A DNA stretch of 64,000 bases from Tsukamurella asaccharolytica (GCF_007858435.1 NZ_VIGW01000014.1:1-64000); one strand, 5' to 3'; shown: positions 37,203 through 46,908, counted from the first letter of the stretch. Made by a program: numbers and translations. Notes: generated from the letters alone by a model not told the origin.

Positions 37203-40200
37203 GCCGCGCCGAGCCCCGGCACATCCCGCCGAGCAGCCTTCCCGCCGCCGGCGGCGGGAAGGGCGGTGGCGGCACCGCGGGCCTGCTGCGCTCCACCGGC
37301 TCGGTCGCGGTCGCCACGCTCACCTCGCGCATCACGGGCTTCCTGCGCACCGTCCTCCTCGCGGCGATCCTCGGCCCCGCCGTCGCCTCGGCCTTCAGCA
37401 TCGCCAACACGATGCCGCAGCAGGTCTCCGAGCTCGTCCTGGGCCAGGTCCTCACCGCGCTGGTGATCCCCGTCCTGGTCCGGGCGGAGATGGAGGACAA
37501 AGATCGGGGCCAGGCGTTCTTCGAGCGCCTTTTCACGATCTCCCTGACCATCCTGGGCATCGCCCTCGTCGTCTCGCTGGTGCTGTCCCCGCTGCTGGTG
37601 GGGCTGCTGGTCGGCGGCTCCAAGGTCGACGAAGGCCTGACGCAGGCGCTGGTCATCATGTTCCTGCCGCAGCTGATGTTCTACGGGCTCTCGGCGCTGT
37701 TCACGGCGATGCTCAACACCCGCGACGAGTTCAAGACCGGCGCCTGGGCACCCGTCGCCTGCAACGCGGTGCAGATCGCCACGCTGGTGACCTTCTACCT
37801 CATGCCCGGCGAGCTGACGCTGGACCCGACCGCGATGGGGCAGCCGAAGCTCCTCGTCCTGGGCATCGGCAGCACGCTCGGCGTGGTGCTGCAGGCCCTC
37901 ATCCAGATCCCCGCCATGCGCCGCTCGGGGATCAAGCTGCGCCTGCGCTGGGGCGTCGACGACCGGCTCAAGCACTTCGGCAGCATGGGCATCGCGATCG
38001 TCGCCTACGTCTTCATCCTGCAGATCGGCTGGTACGCGGTCACGCCGATCCTGTCCCACGCCTCCGACGGCGGTCCCGCGATCTACCAGTACGCGTGGAT
38101 GGTCCTCCAGCTGCCGTACGGCGTGATCGGCGTGGCCCTGCTGACGGCGGTGATGCCGCGCCTGTCCCGCAACGCCGCGGAGGGCAACCGGAACGCGGTC
38201 CTCGACGATCTCTCGGTGGCCACCCGCCTGACGATGGTGGCGCTGGTCCCGGTCGTGGCCTTCCTGACCGTCTTCGGTCCGTCGATCGGCCGCGCCCTGT
38301 TCAATTTCGGGCAGTTCTCCCAGGACGACGCGAACTTCCTGGGCACCGCGATCTCGTTCTCCGCGTTCGTCCTGATCCCGTACGCGATGGTGCTCATCCA
38401 ACTGCGCGTCTTCTACGCCCAGGAGCGGGCCTGGATCCCCACCGGGATCGTCATCGCAATCGTCGCCGTGCAGATCGCGCTGTCGTACGCGGTACCGGCC
38501 CTCGTGGACGACGACCACCGGATCGTCGAACTGGTCGGCACCGCACGCGGGCTGGCCTACACCGCGGGCGCGATCATGGGCTGGTTCCTGCTCCGGCGGA
38601 TCCTCGGGCCCCTGCACCTGACGAACGTCGCCCGCACGCTCCTCCAGACGACGACCGTCTCGATCCTGGTGACGGTGACCGTCTACCTGATCATGCGCAT
38701 CGACGGGCTGCAGCGCATGGACAAGAGCGGCTCCCTGGGCGCCCTGGTCTTCCTCGCCATCGCCGGCGTGCTGTGCATGACGTTGATCTACGCGCTGCTG
38801 GCCCTATGGCGGGTTCCCGACGTGCTGGCGATCCTGGCCCCGCTGCGCCGCGTCGCGGCCCGGTTCGTCCCGGCGCTTCGTCCGGAGGCACCGTCGGAAC
38901 CGGAGCGCGCGGCCTCCCGCGCACCCGACACCCGGGAACTGCGGCTCGACGAGATCGAGGCCTACGCGAGCCTGCGCCGCGAGGAGATCACCGCCCAGCT
39001 GCCGCGGATCGCCGACGACATCGGCCTCCCGTATGCTGGCAAAAGCCATGTTCCCCGGCGTCCGCGGGCGAGCGCAGAACAATCGACCACGGGCCTTCGA
39101 TACCGCAGAAGAGGAGCATTCGCAGTGACCGAGGACGACTCCGCACGCAGGTCCGGCAACGAGGCACCCAGCACCGGTCAGATGCGACTGCCGTCCCCGC
39201 CGCCGGCGCACCGGGCGGACCTCCCCGCGGCGCCCGACTCCGGCGGCGCCGCCGCGTGGGGCGAGGATGCGCCGCGCGGCCCCGAGCTCATCCCGGGCGC
39301 CGTCGTCGCGGGCGGCCGCTACCGGCTGATCGAGCATTACGGCGGCATCCGCGGCCTCCAGTTCTGGCAGGCGCGCGATATCAACCTCGACCGCGACGTC
39401 GCCCTGACCTTCGTCGACTCGGAGCAAACGGCCCCCGTCCCCGAGCGCGGCGCGCAGATCAGTCTGCGCGGCGAGGGCCCGCAGTCCATCCTGTCCCGCA
39501 CCCTGCGCCTGGGTCGCGTGCACTCGAACGGCCTGGCCCGCGTGCTCGACGTGGTGCGTGGCAGCTCGGGCGGCATCGTGGTGGCCGAGTGGATCCCCAG
39601 CAGCTCCCTCGCCGACGTGGCCGGCACGCGTCCGTCGGCGATCGGCGCGGCGAAGGCCGTGCGCGCGCTGGCCGGCGCGGCGGAGGGCGCGCATCGCGCC
39701 GGCGCCGCCCTCTCGATCGATCATCCGGATCGGGTGCGCATCTCGCAGGACGGCCACGCCTTCCTCGCTTTCCCCGGCACCCTGGCGGACGCCTCGAAGG
39801 AGTCGGACGTCCGCGGCCTCGGCGCCGTGCTCTACGCCCTGCTGCTCGAGCGGTGGCCGCTCGACGACGCGACCGGTCGCATCGTCACCACCGGGACGGG
39901 GACCGTCGCCGGTATCCGGCAGGCGGACGCCGACGCGAACGGCAACCCCGTGGAGCCGCGGGACGCCAAGCGCGACATCCCGTTCGAGATCTCGGCGGTC
40001 GCCACCCGCACGCTGGAGGGCGGCCAGGGCATCCGCACCGCGGCCACCGTGCAACAGCTTCTGGACCAGGCCTCCGTGGTCGACGTCAAGACCGACCTCC
40101 TCTCTCCGGTGCGCGAGGAAGCGCCCCTGCAGGCCCCGCGCCACGCACCGAAGGCCGCAGCGGATACCGCTACGCCGGCGGTGTCGCTGGACCAGCAGCC

Positions 40201-40891
40201 CACGCCGGCCAAGCGGATCCAGTCGAAGCAGACCCTGCTGCAGCGCATCTCGGGCGGGAAGAAGAACGTGCCGCTCCTCGTCATCGCGGCGTGCGCCCTG
40301 GCGCTGCTCGTGATCATCGGGCTCGCGCTGGTGATCACCAGCCTGACGGGCGGCAAGGATCCCCAATCGGGCGTCGGCTCGCTCTACACCTCCAGTTCGA
40401 GGTCGGACCAGAGCGCCGCGCCGGCGCCGGCGCCGGGCGTCGGAGTGCCGGTGAGGTCGACCGACGTGGCGCTGGTGGATTTCGCCTCGTCGAAGGACTC
40501 GGCAACGAACCTGTCGAACGTACTCACCGGAAGGAACCCGGCGTGGAAGACGGACACGTACCGCGCCGGGCCCGCCTTCGGCAACCTCAAGAACGGCGTC
40601 GGCTTCCTGGTGACGCTGGAAAGGCCGGTCTCGCTGACGCGCGGCACCATCACCTCGCCGAGCGCCGGCAGCACCGTCGAGGTGCGGACCGCGACGAAGG
40701 ACGAGGTGAAGTCGCTCGACGAGACCTCGCTGGTGTGGTCCGGGTCGCTGCGCCAGGGCGCCAACGACTTCCACGTGAGCACCGTGGCGCCCCGCACGCG
40801 CTACGTGATGGTGTGGATCACCGGCCTGACCAAGCAGTCGGGCAACGACTGGTACACCACGATCAACCAGGTGTCGTTCCAGGGTTCCTGA
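37199..40891 (+). CDS. murJ: MurJ lipid II flippase fused to a pseudokinase and an extracytoplasmic domain
   Basis: A 1230-residue protein like mycobacterial MviN/MurJ (Rv3910). Residues about 30-560 are the 14-span MurJ flippase that moves lipid II across the membrane. After a linker, residues about 700-945 resemble a Ser/Thr kinase but are degenerate: the Lys-containing strand reads VALTFVD and no HRD or DFG motif is seen, so it is a pseudokinase. A membrane span lies near 1023-1045, followed by a secreted beta-rich domain. In mycobacteria the phosphorylated pseudokinase recruits FhaA to stop synthesis. An in-frame GTG at 39125 (codon 643) has its own GAGGAG site. The 3' end overlaps the convergent gene by 29 bp. 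Confidence 0.95.
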   Translation: MSRAEPRHIPPSSLPAAGGGKGGGGTAGLLRSTGSVAVATLTSRITGFLRTVLLAAILGPAVASAFSIANTMPQQVSELVLGQVLTALVIPVLVRAEMEDKDRGQAFFERLFTISLTILGIALVVSLVLSPLLVGLLVGGSKVDEGLTQALVIMFLPQLMFYGLSALFTAMLNTRDEFKTGAWAPVACNAVQIATLVTFYLMPGELTLDPTAMGQPKLLVLGIGSTLGVVLQALIQIPAMRRSGIKLRLRWGVDDRLKHFGSMGIAIVAYVFILQIGWYAVTPILSHASDGGPAIYQYAWMVLQLPYGVIGVALLTAVMPRLSRNAAEGNRNAVLDDLSVATRLTMVALVPVVAFLTVFGPSIGRALFNFGQFSQDDANFLGTAISFSAFVLIPYAMVLIQLRVFYAQERAWIPTGIVIAIVAVQIALSYAVPALVDDDHRIVELVGTARGLAYTAGAIMGWFLLRRILGPLHLTNVARTLLQTTTVSILVTVTVYLIMRIDGLQRMDKSGSLGALVFLAIAGVLCMTLIYALLALWRVPDVLAILAPLRRVAARFVPALRPEAPSEPERAASRAPDTRELRLDEIEAYASLRREEITAQLPRIADDIGLPYAGKSHVPRRPRASAEQSTTGLRYRRRGAFAVTEDDSARRSGNEAPSTGQMRLPSPPPAHRADLPAAPDSGGAAAWGEDAPRGPELIPGAVVAGGRYRLIEHYGGIRGLQFWQARDINLDRDVALTFVDSEQTAPVPERGAQISLRGEGPQSILSRTLRLGRVHSNGLARVLDVVRGSSGGIVVAEWIPSSSLADVAGTRPSAIGAAKAVRALAGAAEGAHRAGAALSIDHPDRVRISQDGHAFLAFPGTLADASKESDVRGLGAVLYALLLERWPLDDATGRIVTTGTGTVAGIRQADADANGNPVEPRDAKRDIPFEISAVATRTLEGGQGIRTAATVQQLLDQASVVDVKTDLLSPVREEAPLQAPRHAPKAAADTATPAVSLDQQPTPAKRIQSKQTLLQRISGGKKNVPLLVIAACALALLVIIGLALVITSLTGGKDPQSGVGSLYTSSSRSDQSAAPAPAPGVGVPVRSTDVALVDFASSKDSATNLSNVLTGRNPAWKTDTYRAGPAFGNLKNGVGFLVTLERPVSLTRGTITSPSAGSTVEVRTATKDEVKSLDETSLVWSGSLRQGANDFHVSTVAPRTRYVMVWITGLTKQSGNDWYTTINQVSFQGS

Positions 40892-41750
40892 CATCGCCCG
40901 CCCCTGCGGTGCCGGCCTCGACGAGCGGCGGTCCGTCATCGGGCACCGAGATCACCAGCGGCCGCGCTGTTCCGACGTCCCGATAGTCGAGAAAGCGCAC
41001 CCGCCATCCGGATCGAGTGCGCATCCCCGCCTCCACCCGCACCTCCTCGGGGATCTGTAGGCCGCAGGCGCGCGCATGGTCGGCCGCCGCGGCTCGCGCC
41101 TCCTCCGGGGTGCGCCCGTCCACCCCGTCGTACCTGGGACCCCCGCCGGTCCACTGGGTGAGCCCCTGATCTCTGAGCTGGGACCAGGATTCGTCCACCA
41201 CCCGCTCCGGGGCGAGAGTGCCGAAGGCCGCCCACCACGATCCCGCGTCGATCCACTCGTACTCGCACATCCGTACCAGGTGGTGCAGGCCCTCGCCGCC
41301 CACCAGCCGGCCCCCGAGCGCGGCCGCGACCTCGGCGGAGCCCCCGACCGGCGGGAGCGGTGCGCCCGGCAACGGGTCCTCGTCCGCCGCGAAGGTACCG
41401 CCGTCCCAGACGCCGACCCACGAGTACCGGCCCCCGCGGACCCGGTGATCGAGGACCGCGACGTGCTCCATCCACGACGGGCCGCGCACGATCCGCTCCG
41501 CCGGGCCCGCGCCGCCGGGTACGCGCCAGCCGAGGTCTCCGCAGGACAGGACGGCGCGGTCGGGACCGAACCAGGCCAGGGTGGCGCCGGCCGTCGACGA
41601 GGCGTCGTACCTGGCGACTCCTCGGTCGCCCCCGTCGACCGCGACCCGGAAGGGCAACGGCGCGCCCGCGGCGGCCAGCACGGGCTGCGCCGCCGCGAGC
41701 AGGCACCATCGGGCGCGGATCAGCCGGAGCGGTACGAGACGGTCGGACAC
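40863..41750 (-). CDS. Hypothetical protein, Trp-rich, unknown function
   Basis: A 295-residue protein I do not recognise. It has no signal peptide or membrane span; residues about 120-220 are rich in Trp and Gly (SWVGVWDGG, EYEWIDAGSWWAAFG, LTQWTGGG), and the C-terminus has a compact RSGWRVRFLDYRDVG segment. The GTG at 41750 is chosen because GGGAGA lies about ten bases upstream; the GTG at 41780 would add ten residues without a ribosome site. Its last 29 bp overlap the murJ 3' end on the opposite strand. The corresponding M. tuberculosis interval between mviN and sigM has no such gene. Confidence 0.7.
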   Translation of the reverse strand: MSDRLVPLRLIRARWCLLAAAQPVLAAAGAPLPFRVAVDGGDRGVARYDASSTAGATLAWFGPDRAVLSCGDLGWRVPGGAGPAERIVRGPSWMEHVAVLDHRVRGGRYSWVGVWDGGTFAADEDPLPGAPLPPVGGSAEVAAALGGRLVGGEGLHHLVRMCEYEWIDAGSWWAAFGTLAPERVVDESWSQLRDQGLTQWTGGGPRYDGVDGRTPEEARAAAADHARACGLQIPEEVRVEAGMRTRSGWRVRFLDYRDVGTARPLVISVPDDGPPLVEAGTAGAGDVRNPGTTPG

Positions 41751-41863
41751 GAGCGGATCTTCTCCCGACGTGCTGAACACCGGCTTATCGCGGACTTGTC
41801 GGTGCGGTGCTCTACGGTGCGGGGGACGGCGCCCGCCGGGCGCCCTCGATCGGGGGGAACGAG

Positions 41864-42466
41864 ATGATGGAGCCGGACGACGGTGTGGTGATCGGCGAGG
41901 ACGGGCTGGCCCGCCCGGCGTGGGCGGCGGCCGGGCTGCTGCGCGAGTACTACGACACCGAGTGGGGCATGCCGATCCGCGACGAGCGCGGGCTGTTCGA
42001 GCGGATCGCGCTCGAGGGCTTCCAGGCGGGCCTGTCGTGGGCGACGGTGCTGCGCAAGCGCCCCGCGTTCCGCGCCGGCTTCGCGGACTTCGATCCCGAC
42101 GCGGTCGCGGCCTTCGACGAGGGGGACGTCGAGCGCCTCATGACCGACGCGGGGATCATCCGCAACCGGCAGAAGATCGAGGCCACCATCGGCAACGCAC
42201 GCGCCGTCCAGGACCTGCGGTCGGACGGCGGCCTGGTCGACCTGGTGTGGTCCTTCCGGCCGGAACGCACCCCCGCGCCGCGCACGATGGCGGAGGTGGC
42301 CACCACGTCACCGGAGTCGGTGGCGCTGTCGAAGGAGCTGCGCCGCCGCGGCTTCCGGTTCGTGGGGCCCACCACCATGTACGCGCTGATGCAGGCCGTC
42401 GGCATCGTCGACGACCACCTCGTGGACAGTCACCGCCGCGGCAGCTCCGGGGTGTGGACGCAGTGA
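41864..42466 (+). CDS. tag: DNA-3-methyladenine glycosylase I family protein, zinc ligands missing
   Basis: A 200-residue Tag protein, which removes 3-methyladenine from alkylated DNA. The core motifs are clear: YYDTEWGMPI near residue 29, LEGFQAGLSW near residue 49 and VGPTTMYALMQAVG near residue 167. In E. coli Tag a zinc snap joins the termini through Cys4, His17, His175 and Cys179. Here those places read LARPAW (no Cys), YYDTEW (Tyr for His) and DSHRRGSSG (His kept, Ser for Cys), so zinc should not bind. Such zinc-less members exist in the family. The ATG at 41864 or the adjacent one at 41867 starts the gene. Confidence 0.92.
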   Translation: MMEPDDGVVIGEDGLARPAWAAAGLLREYYDTEWGMPIRDERGLFERIALEGFQAGLSWATVLRKRPAFRAGFADFDPDAVAAFDEGDVERLMTDAGIIRNRQKIEATIGNARAVQDLRSDGGLVDLVWSFRPERTPAPRTMAEVATTSPESVALSKELRRRGFRFVGPTTMYALMQAVGIVDDHLVDSHRRGSSGVWTQ

Positions 42467-42487
42467 CCGCGGCGGCGCGGCCCGCGC

Positions 42488-45400
42488 CTAGTGGCCCGTG
42501 CCGCCGGCGAGGTGCCCGTACCGGTGCCGGGTGGTGCTCACGGCCTGCTCGCGCAGGACGCTGAGCAGCTCGCGGCGCCCGGAGAGCAGCACCGGCCCGC
42601 GGAGCAGGCTGTGGCCCTGGCGGGCCGCCGCGGCCGCGACCTCCGACTCCGGCTCGCCCAGCACGCGGATGCGGGCGGGCTCGGAGCGGCGGGCGAGCCC
42701 GTCCGCGTACGCCTGGGCGGTGCGCACCGGGGCGTCGAAGGGCATCGACGGGGCCTCGGGGCTCACCGTGATGTCCAGGCGGGTGCCGGTGCGCGCGGCG
42801 GCGAGCTGCAGCCGCACGAGGTCGCGCGGGCGGGCCCCGGCGCCGACGCGCACCTCGAGCTGAGGGAGCGGACGGTACCGGAAGACGTTGGTCTCGCTGG
42901 CCAGGCCCGTGGGGTCGTGCTCGACGCCGAACTCGGCGTCCCACGCGCGGGCGTCGGACGCGGCGGCGGCGTGCAGCCAGCGCACGTCCTCCTCGCCCAG
43001 GCCCTGTGCCGCGGTGATGATGCGCTCGCCGAAGACGGTGGGCGCGACCTCGGGCGCGGTCGGCGCGGTCGTGTCGGACCAGCGGCCGAACTGCGCCACG
43101 TAATTGGGGCCGCCGGCCTTGGCTCCGGGACCGATCGACGAACGCTTCCACCCGCCGAAGGACTGGCGCTGCACGATGGCGCCGGTCATGTGTCGGTTGA
43201 TGTAGAGGTTGCCGGCCTCCACCTTCTCGCGCCAGTGGGCGATCTCGTCGGGGTCGAGGCTGTGCAGGCCCGCCGTGAGGCCGTAGCCGGTCGAGTTCTG
43301 CAGGCGCAGCGCCTCGTCGAGCGTCGCGGCCCGCATGATGCCGAGCACCGGACCGAAGAGCTCGGTGGTGTGGAACCAGCTGCCCTCGGCGACGCCGTCG
43401 AGCACACCGGGCGAGTAGAGGCGGCCCGCCTCGTCGAGCCGGCGGGGCTCCACCAGCCAGCGTTCGCCCGCCGCGGGCTCGGTGAGGCCGCGCAGCAGCT
43501 TGCCGGAGGCCGGTTCGATCAGCGGGCCGACCGTGGTCCCCAGGTCGTACCCCTCGCCCACGACGAGGGTGCGGACGGCGTCCTGCAGCTGCCCGAGGAA
43601 CCGCTGCGAGGAGCCGACGCTACCCACGAGGATCGCCAGCGATGCGGCGGAGCACTTCTGTCCGGCGTGGCCGAAGGCGCTGCGCACCAGGTCGTTCACC
43701 GCGAGATCCGGATCGGCCGCGGGGGTCACGACCATCGCGTTCTTGCCCGAGGTCTCCGCGAGCAGGTCGAGCTCGGGCCGCCACCCGCGGAACAGAGCGG
43801 CCGTCTCGCTCGCGCCGGTGAGAACCACCGCGTCGGCGTCCGGGTGCGTCACCAGCCGGCGGCCGGCGTCGGCCTCGTCGGCGTTGACGAGCTGCACGAG
43901 GTCCGCGGGCACGCCGGCGGCGTGCAGCGCGTCGATCGCCGCCGTCCCGCACCGGATCACCTGCGGCGCGGGCTTGATGATCACCGATGCGCCGGCCGCG
44001 AGAGCCGCGAGGACGCCACCGAGGGGGATCGCGACGGGGAAGTTCCACGGCGGGGTCACCACGACGAGGCGGTGCGGGGTGAACGCGGCCTCGTCGTCGT
44101 GCAGATCAAGCGCGCTCTGCGCGTAGTAGCGGGCGAAGTCGATGGCCTCGGAGATCTCCGGGTCGGCCTCGGCGACGGTCTTGCCCGCCTCGTAGGCCAT
44201 GACGGTGAGCAGTTCGCCGCGGCGGCGGGCCAGCTCGTCGGCGACGCGGTGCAGCAGCGCGGCACGGTCGGTCGCGGAGAGCTCGGCCCAGGCGCGCTGC
44301 GCCGTCAGCGCGGCGGCGACGGCCCCGTTAACGACCGTCGGATCCGTCACGCGCGCAGCCGGTTCGACGGTGTCGGGCGCCGCGAGGGCGGCGCGCGCCC
44401 AAGCGCGGTTCGCCGGCGTCGACGGGTCGGTGTCGGGCTCGCCGGTGAACGGCCCGTCGTGCGCGGTGATCTCCTCCACCGAGCGGTCCTGCACCCGGTT
44501 GGGCCCGTCCTGCACGGCGTGACGTCGGGCCAGAGCGGTGCGGAAGCGCTGCTCCTCCAGCGGGATCGCGCCGGGCTCGGGGCTGAACATGGAGTACAGG
44601 AAGTTGTCGCTCGACGCGTTCTCCTCGAGCCGGCGCACGAGGTAGCTGACGGCCACATCGAAGTCGCCGGAGTGGACCACCGGGGTGTAGAGGATGAGCG
44701 AGCCCACGTCGGCACGCACGGCGGCGGCCTCCATCGGCGCCATGCCCTGCAGCATTTCGATGTCCAACTGGCGCTGGACGTCCCGCTGCTCCGCGAGCTC
44801 GACGGCGTAGGCGACGGAGAAGAGGTTCTGGGAGGCGACGCCGATGCGGAGGGCGTCGGCGTTCTCCGGGCGCAGCGCGGTATCGACCATGCGCAGGTAG
44901 TTCGCGTCGACGTCGGCCTTGCTGCCATAGGTGGCGAGCGGCCAGTCGTGCACCTCGGCGTCCACCCGCTCCATCGCGAGGTTGGCACCCTTGACCAGGC
45001 GCACCTTGATCGGTGCGCCGCCGGCGGCGACGCGACGGCGCGCGAACCCGGTGAGTCGGTCCAGCGCTCCCATCGCATCGGGGAGATAGGCCTGCAGCAC
45101 GATTCCCGCTGTGAGGGAGTGGAACTCGGGCTCGTCGAGAAGCGTCGTGAAGACGTCGAGCGTCAGATCCAGATCCTTGTACTCCTCCATGTCGAGGTTG
45201 ACGAACTTCCCGCCGTCGCGGGCCGTCCGGTACAGCGGACGGAGGCGCTCGACGATCCGGTCCCGGTTGCCCTCGAGATCCCACGGGACGAGCTGGGCGA
45301 CCACGGAGGAGACCTTGATGGAGACGTAATCCACCGAGGGGTTGGCGAGCAGCTCGTGCGTGCGGGCGAGGCGGTTGTCGGCCTCACCCTGGCCGAGTAC

Positions 45401-45916
45401 GGCCTCGCCGAGCAGATTGAGGTTCAGCTGGACCCCCGTCTCGCGGGCGCGCTGGAGGCGACGCTGCAGATGATCGCCGTCGGCGTCGAAGACCAAGTGC
45501 CCCACCAGCTGCCGCAGGCGCAATCGCGCGATGGGCATGGCGATCGACGGTGCGATTCCCGCGGCGACGGTGCCGGCGCGGAGCAGCGCCGCGTCGACGG
45601 GACTCATGAAGGCCCGCCCGGGCGCCCCGCCGCCGGCGGCGGGGGAGACGAGGCGGCGCAGCGCCTTGGCGGCGACACGGTCGTCCTCGGGGCGGGCCAC
45701 CTCGTCGACGAAGCCCATGGTGAACGCGACGCCGCTCGGATCGTGCAGCAGCGCTGCGAGACTGGAGGTGGCGGCGGCCTCACGGCGGCCGACCTCGGCG
45801 GGGCGGGGCCCGCGGCTGGTGCGTAGCCAGCGCTCGGCGCGGGCGACGGCCGCATCCGCGACGCGGTTGTCGTCGGCGGTCGGCAGGGGAGTGGACGGAC
45901 GTGACGAATCGACCAT
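42488..45916 (-). CDS. putA: Bifunctional proline dehydrogenase / L-glutamate gamma-semialdehyde dehydrogenase
   Basis: A 1142-residue fused enzyme that oxidises proline to glutamate with FAD and NAD. The proline dehydrogenase barrel occupies about residues 80-460 (RLVKGANLAMERVDAEVHDW). The aldehyde dehydrogenase follows, with ETSGKNAM (catalytic Glu) and FGHAGQKCSAASL (catalytic Cys), and a C-terminal domain closes the tunnel. No ribbon-helix-helix is present, so it is not its own repressor as in E. coli. M. tuberculosis has the two activities as separate proteins. Ribosome site AGGAGG five bases before the ATG. The divergent gap to sigM holds an AT-rich palindrome that could be the operator. 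Confidence 0.95.
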   Translation of the reverse strand: MVDSSRPSTPLPTADDNRVADAAVARAERWLRTSRGPRPAEVGRREAAATSSLAALLHDPSGVAFTMGFVDEVARPEDDRVAAKALRRLVSPAAGGGAPGRAFMSPVDAALLRAGTVAAGIAPSIAMPIARLRLRQLVGHLVFDADGDHLQRRLQRARETGVQLNLNLLGEAVLGQGEADNRLARTHELLANPSVDYVSIKVSSVVAQLVPWDLEGNRDRIVERLRPLYRTARDGGKFVNLDMEEYKDLDLTLDVFTTLLDEPEFHSLTAGIVLQAYLPDAMGALDRLTGFARRRVAAGGAPIKVRLVKGANLAMERVDAEVHDWPLATYGSKADVDANYLRMVDTALRPENADALRIGVASQNLFSVAYAVELAEQRDVQRQLDIEMLQGMAPMEAAAVRADVGSLILYTPVVHSGDFDVAVSYLVRRLEENASSDNFLYSMFSPEPGAIPLEEQRFRTALARRHAVQDGPNRVQDRSVEEITAHDGPFTGEPDTDPSTPANRAWARAALAAPDTVEPAARVTDPTVVNGAVAAALTAQRAWAELSATDRAALLHRVADELARRRGELLTVMAYEAGKTVAEADPEISEAIDFARYYAQSALDLHDDEAAFTPHRLVVVTPPWNFPVAIPLGGVLAALAAGASVIIKPAPQVIRCGTAAIDALHAAGVPADLVQLVNADEADAGRRLVTHPDADAVVLTGASETAALFRGWRPELDLLAETSGKNAMVVTPAADPDLAVNDLVRSAFGHAGQKCSAASLAILVGSVGSSQRFLGQLQDAVRTLVVGEGYDLGTTVGPLIEPASGKLLRGLTEPAAGERWLVEPRRLDEAGRLYSPGVLDGVAEGSWFHTTELFGPVLGIMRAATLDEALRLQNSTGYGLTAGLHSLDPDEIAHWREKVEAGNLYINRHMTGAIVQRQSFGGWKRSSIGPGAKAGGPNYVAQFGRWSDTTAPTAPEVAPTVFGERIITAAQGLGEEDVRWLHAAAASDARAWDAEFGVEHDPTGLASETNVFRYRPLPQLEVRVGAGARPRDLVRLQLAAARTGTRLDITVSPEAPSMPFDAPVRTAQAYADGLARRSEPARIRVLGEPESEVAAAAARQGHSLLRGPVLLSGRRELLSVLREQAVSTTRHRYGHLAGGTGH

Positions 45917-46013
45917 GAAGGCCTCCTGAGTAGCTCGCGCGGTGAAATGGAGAATCCACAGCGACGGGTGCGCCACCTGGCCTGCGTATGAGTGTAAGTC
46001 ACCTCACAGCGAA

Positions 46014-46045
46014 TCGCCGAATAGTTTACGATCAATAATCGGCGA
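46014..46045. promoter_or_regulatory. AT-rich inverted repeat between putA and sigM
   Basis: TCGCCGA (46014-46020) and TCGGCGA (46039-46045) flank 18 AT-rich bases, about 98 bp before putA and 134 bp before sigM. Candidate operator; no known site is matched. The rest of the 262-bp gap holds no gene. Confidence 0.4.
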
Positions 46046-46178
46046 CACGATTCCGTGTCGAAGATCAAATAGAGCGGAAGTGGTCTCCAAGCTGTAGGTG
46101 CTCCCTTTACTATCCCGTGCATGATTGAGCGGGGGAAAACCATCTCGTGGTCGGTCGGGTCGGGGGACCCGGTGACCG

Positions 46179-46853
46179 ATGCGCATGCCACACCCGAGAA
46201 TCCGTCGGGCCCCGGGAGCGGCGCGGCCGCCACCGAGCGGCTCGCCACCCGGGCGCCGGGCCGATGACCCCGACTCCGACGACCCCGAGTCAGACGACCC
46301 CGACTCGGACGTCTGGGCGTCCGACTCGCTGGTGTCCGACGAGCGGCTCCTCGACGCTGCCGCGCGCGGTGACGGCGACGCGTTCGCGGAGCTCTTCGAG
46401 CGGCACGCCCGGCAGCTCCGCGCGACCGCCCTGCGCACCATCCGCGACTACTCGGACGCCGAGGACTGCCTCCAGGACGCGATGCTGCGCGCCTTCCAGC
46501 TCTCGCCGACGTTCCGCGGGGATTGCAAGGTGGGGAGCTGGCTGCACCGCATCGTCGTGAACGCGTGCCTGGACCGGGCACGACGCAACCAGGTGCGCAC
46601 GTCGCTGCCGATGCCCGACGACCTCGGTGGCCTGGCCTCCGACGAGGGCCGCGGCGCGGAGGAACTCGATCGGCGACTCTCGGTGGAGGCAGCGCTGCGA
46701 ATGCTGCCCGAGGACCAGCGGGCCGCGGTGATCGCGGTGGACATGTACGGGATGTCGGTGACGCAGGCCGCGGAGCAGCTCGGCGTCGCGCCGGGCACCG
46801 TGAAGAGCCGACGGGCTCGCGCCCGCGTCCGCCTCGAGCGCCTCCTGCGCTGA
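46179..46853 (+). CDS. sigM: ECF sigma factor SigM
   Basis: A 224-residue ECF sigma factor. An acidic N-terminal extension with DSDDPESDDPDSD precedes the sigma2 domain (from DERLLDAAARGDGDAFAELF, about residue 54, through DYSDAEDCLQDAMLRAF and GSWLHRIVVNACLDRARR) and the sigma4 domain (VTQAAEQLGVAPGTVKSRRA, near residue 195). Gene context (followed by an anti-sigma gene and trxB) equals sigM Rv3911. The start is uncertain: 46179 is the first in-frame ATG, 46185 is another, and the acidic tail has no counterpart in the mycobacterial protein. Targets in mycobacteria include envelope and secreted proteins. Confidence 0.9.
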   Translation: MRMPHPRIRRAPGAARPPPSGSPPGRRADDPDSDDPESDDPDSDVWASDSLVSDERLLDAAARGDGDAFAELFERHARQLRATALRTIRDYSDAEDCLQDAMLRAFQLSPTFRGDCKVGSWLHRIVVNACLDRARRNQVRTSLPMPDDLGGLASDEGRGAEELDRRLSVEAALRMLPEDQRAAVIAVDMYGMSVTQAAEQLGVAPGTVKSRRARARVRLERLLR

Positions 46854-46908
46854 CACCGCGGCGGACGCCCCGACGGATCTTTCGCGAACCGCACAACCGA
46901 AATCGAGT

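Noticed and set aside
37199-40891. Two separate genes, murJ and a kinase-like gene
   Set aside because: The frame is uninterrupted and mycobacterial MurJ has the same fused layout; the internal start is kept only as a possible second product.
42491-45826. 1111-codon plus-strand frame opposite putA
   Set aside because: Shadow of putA; no ribosome site or motif.
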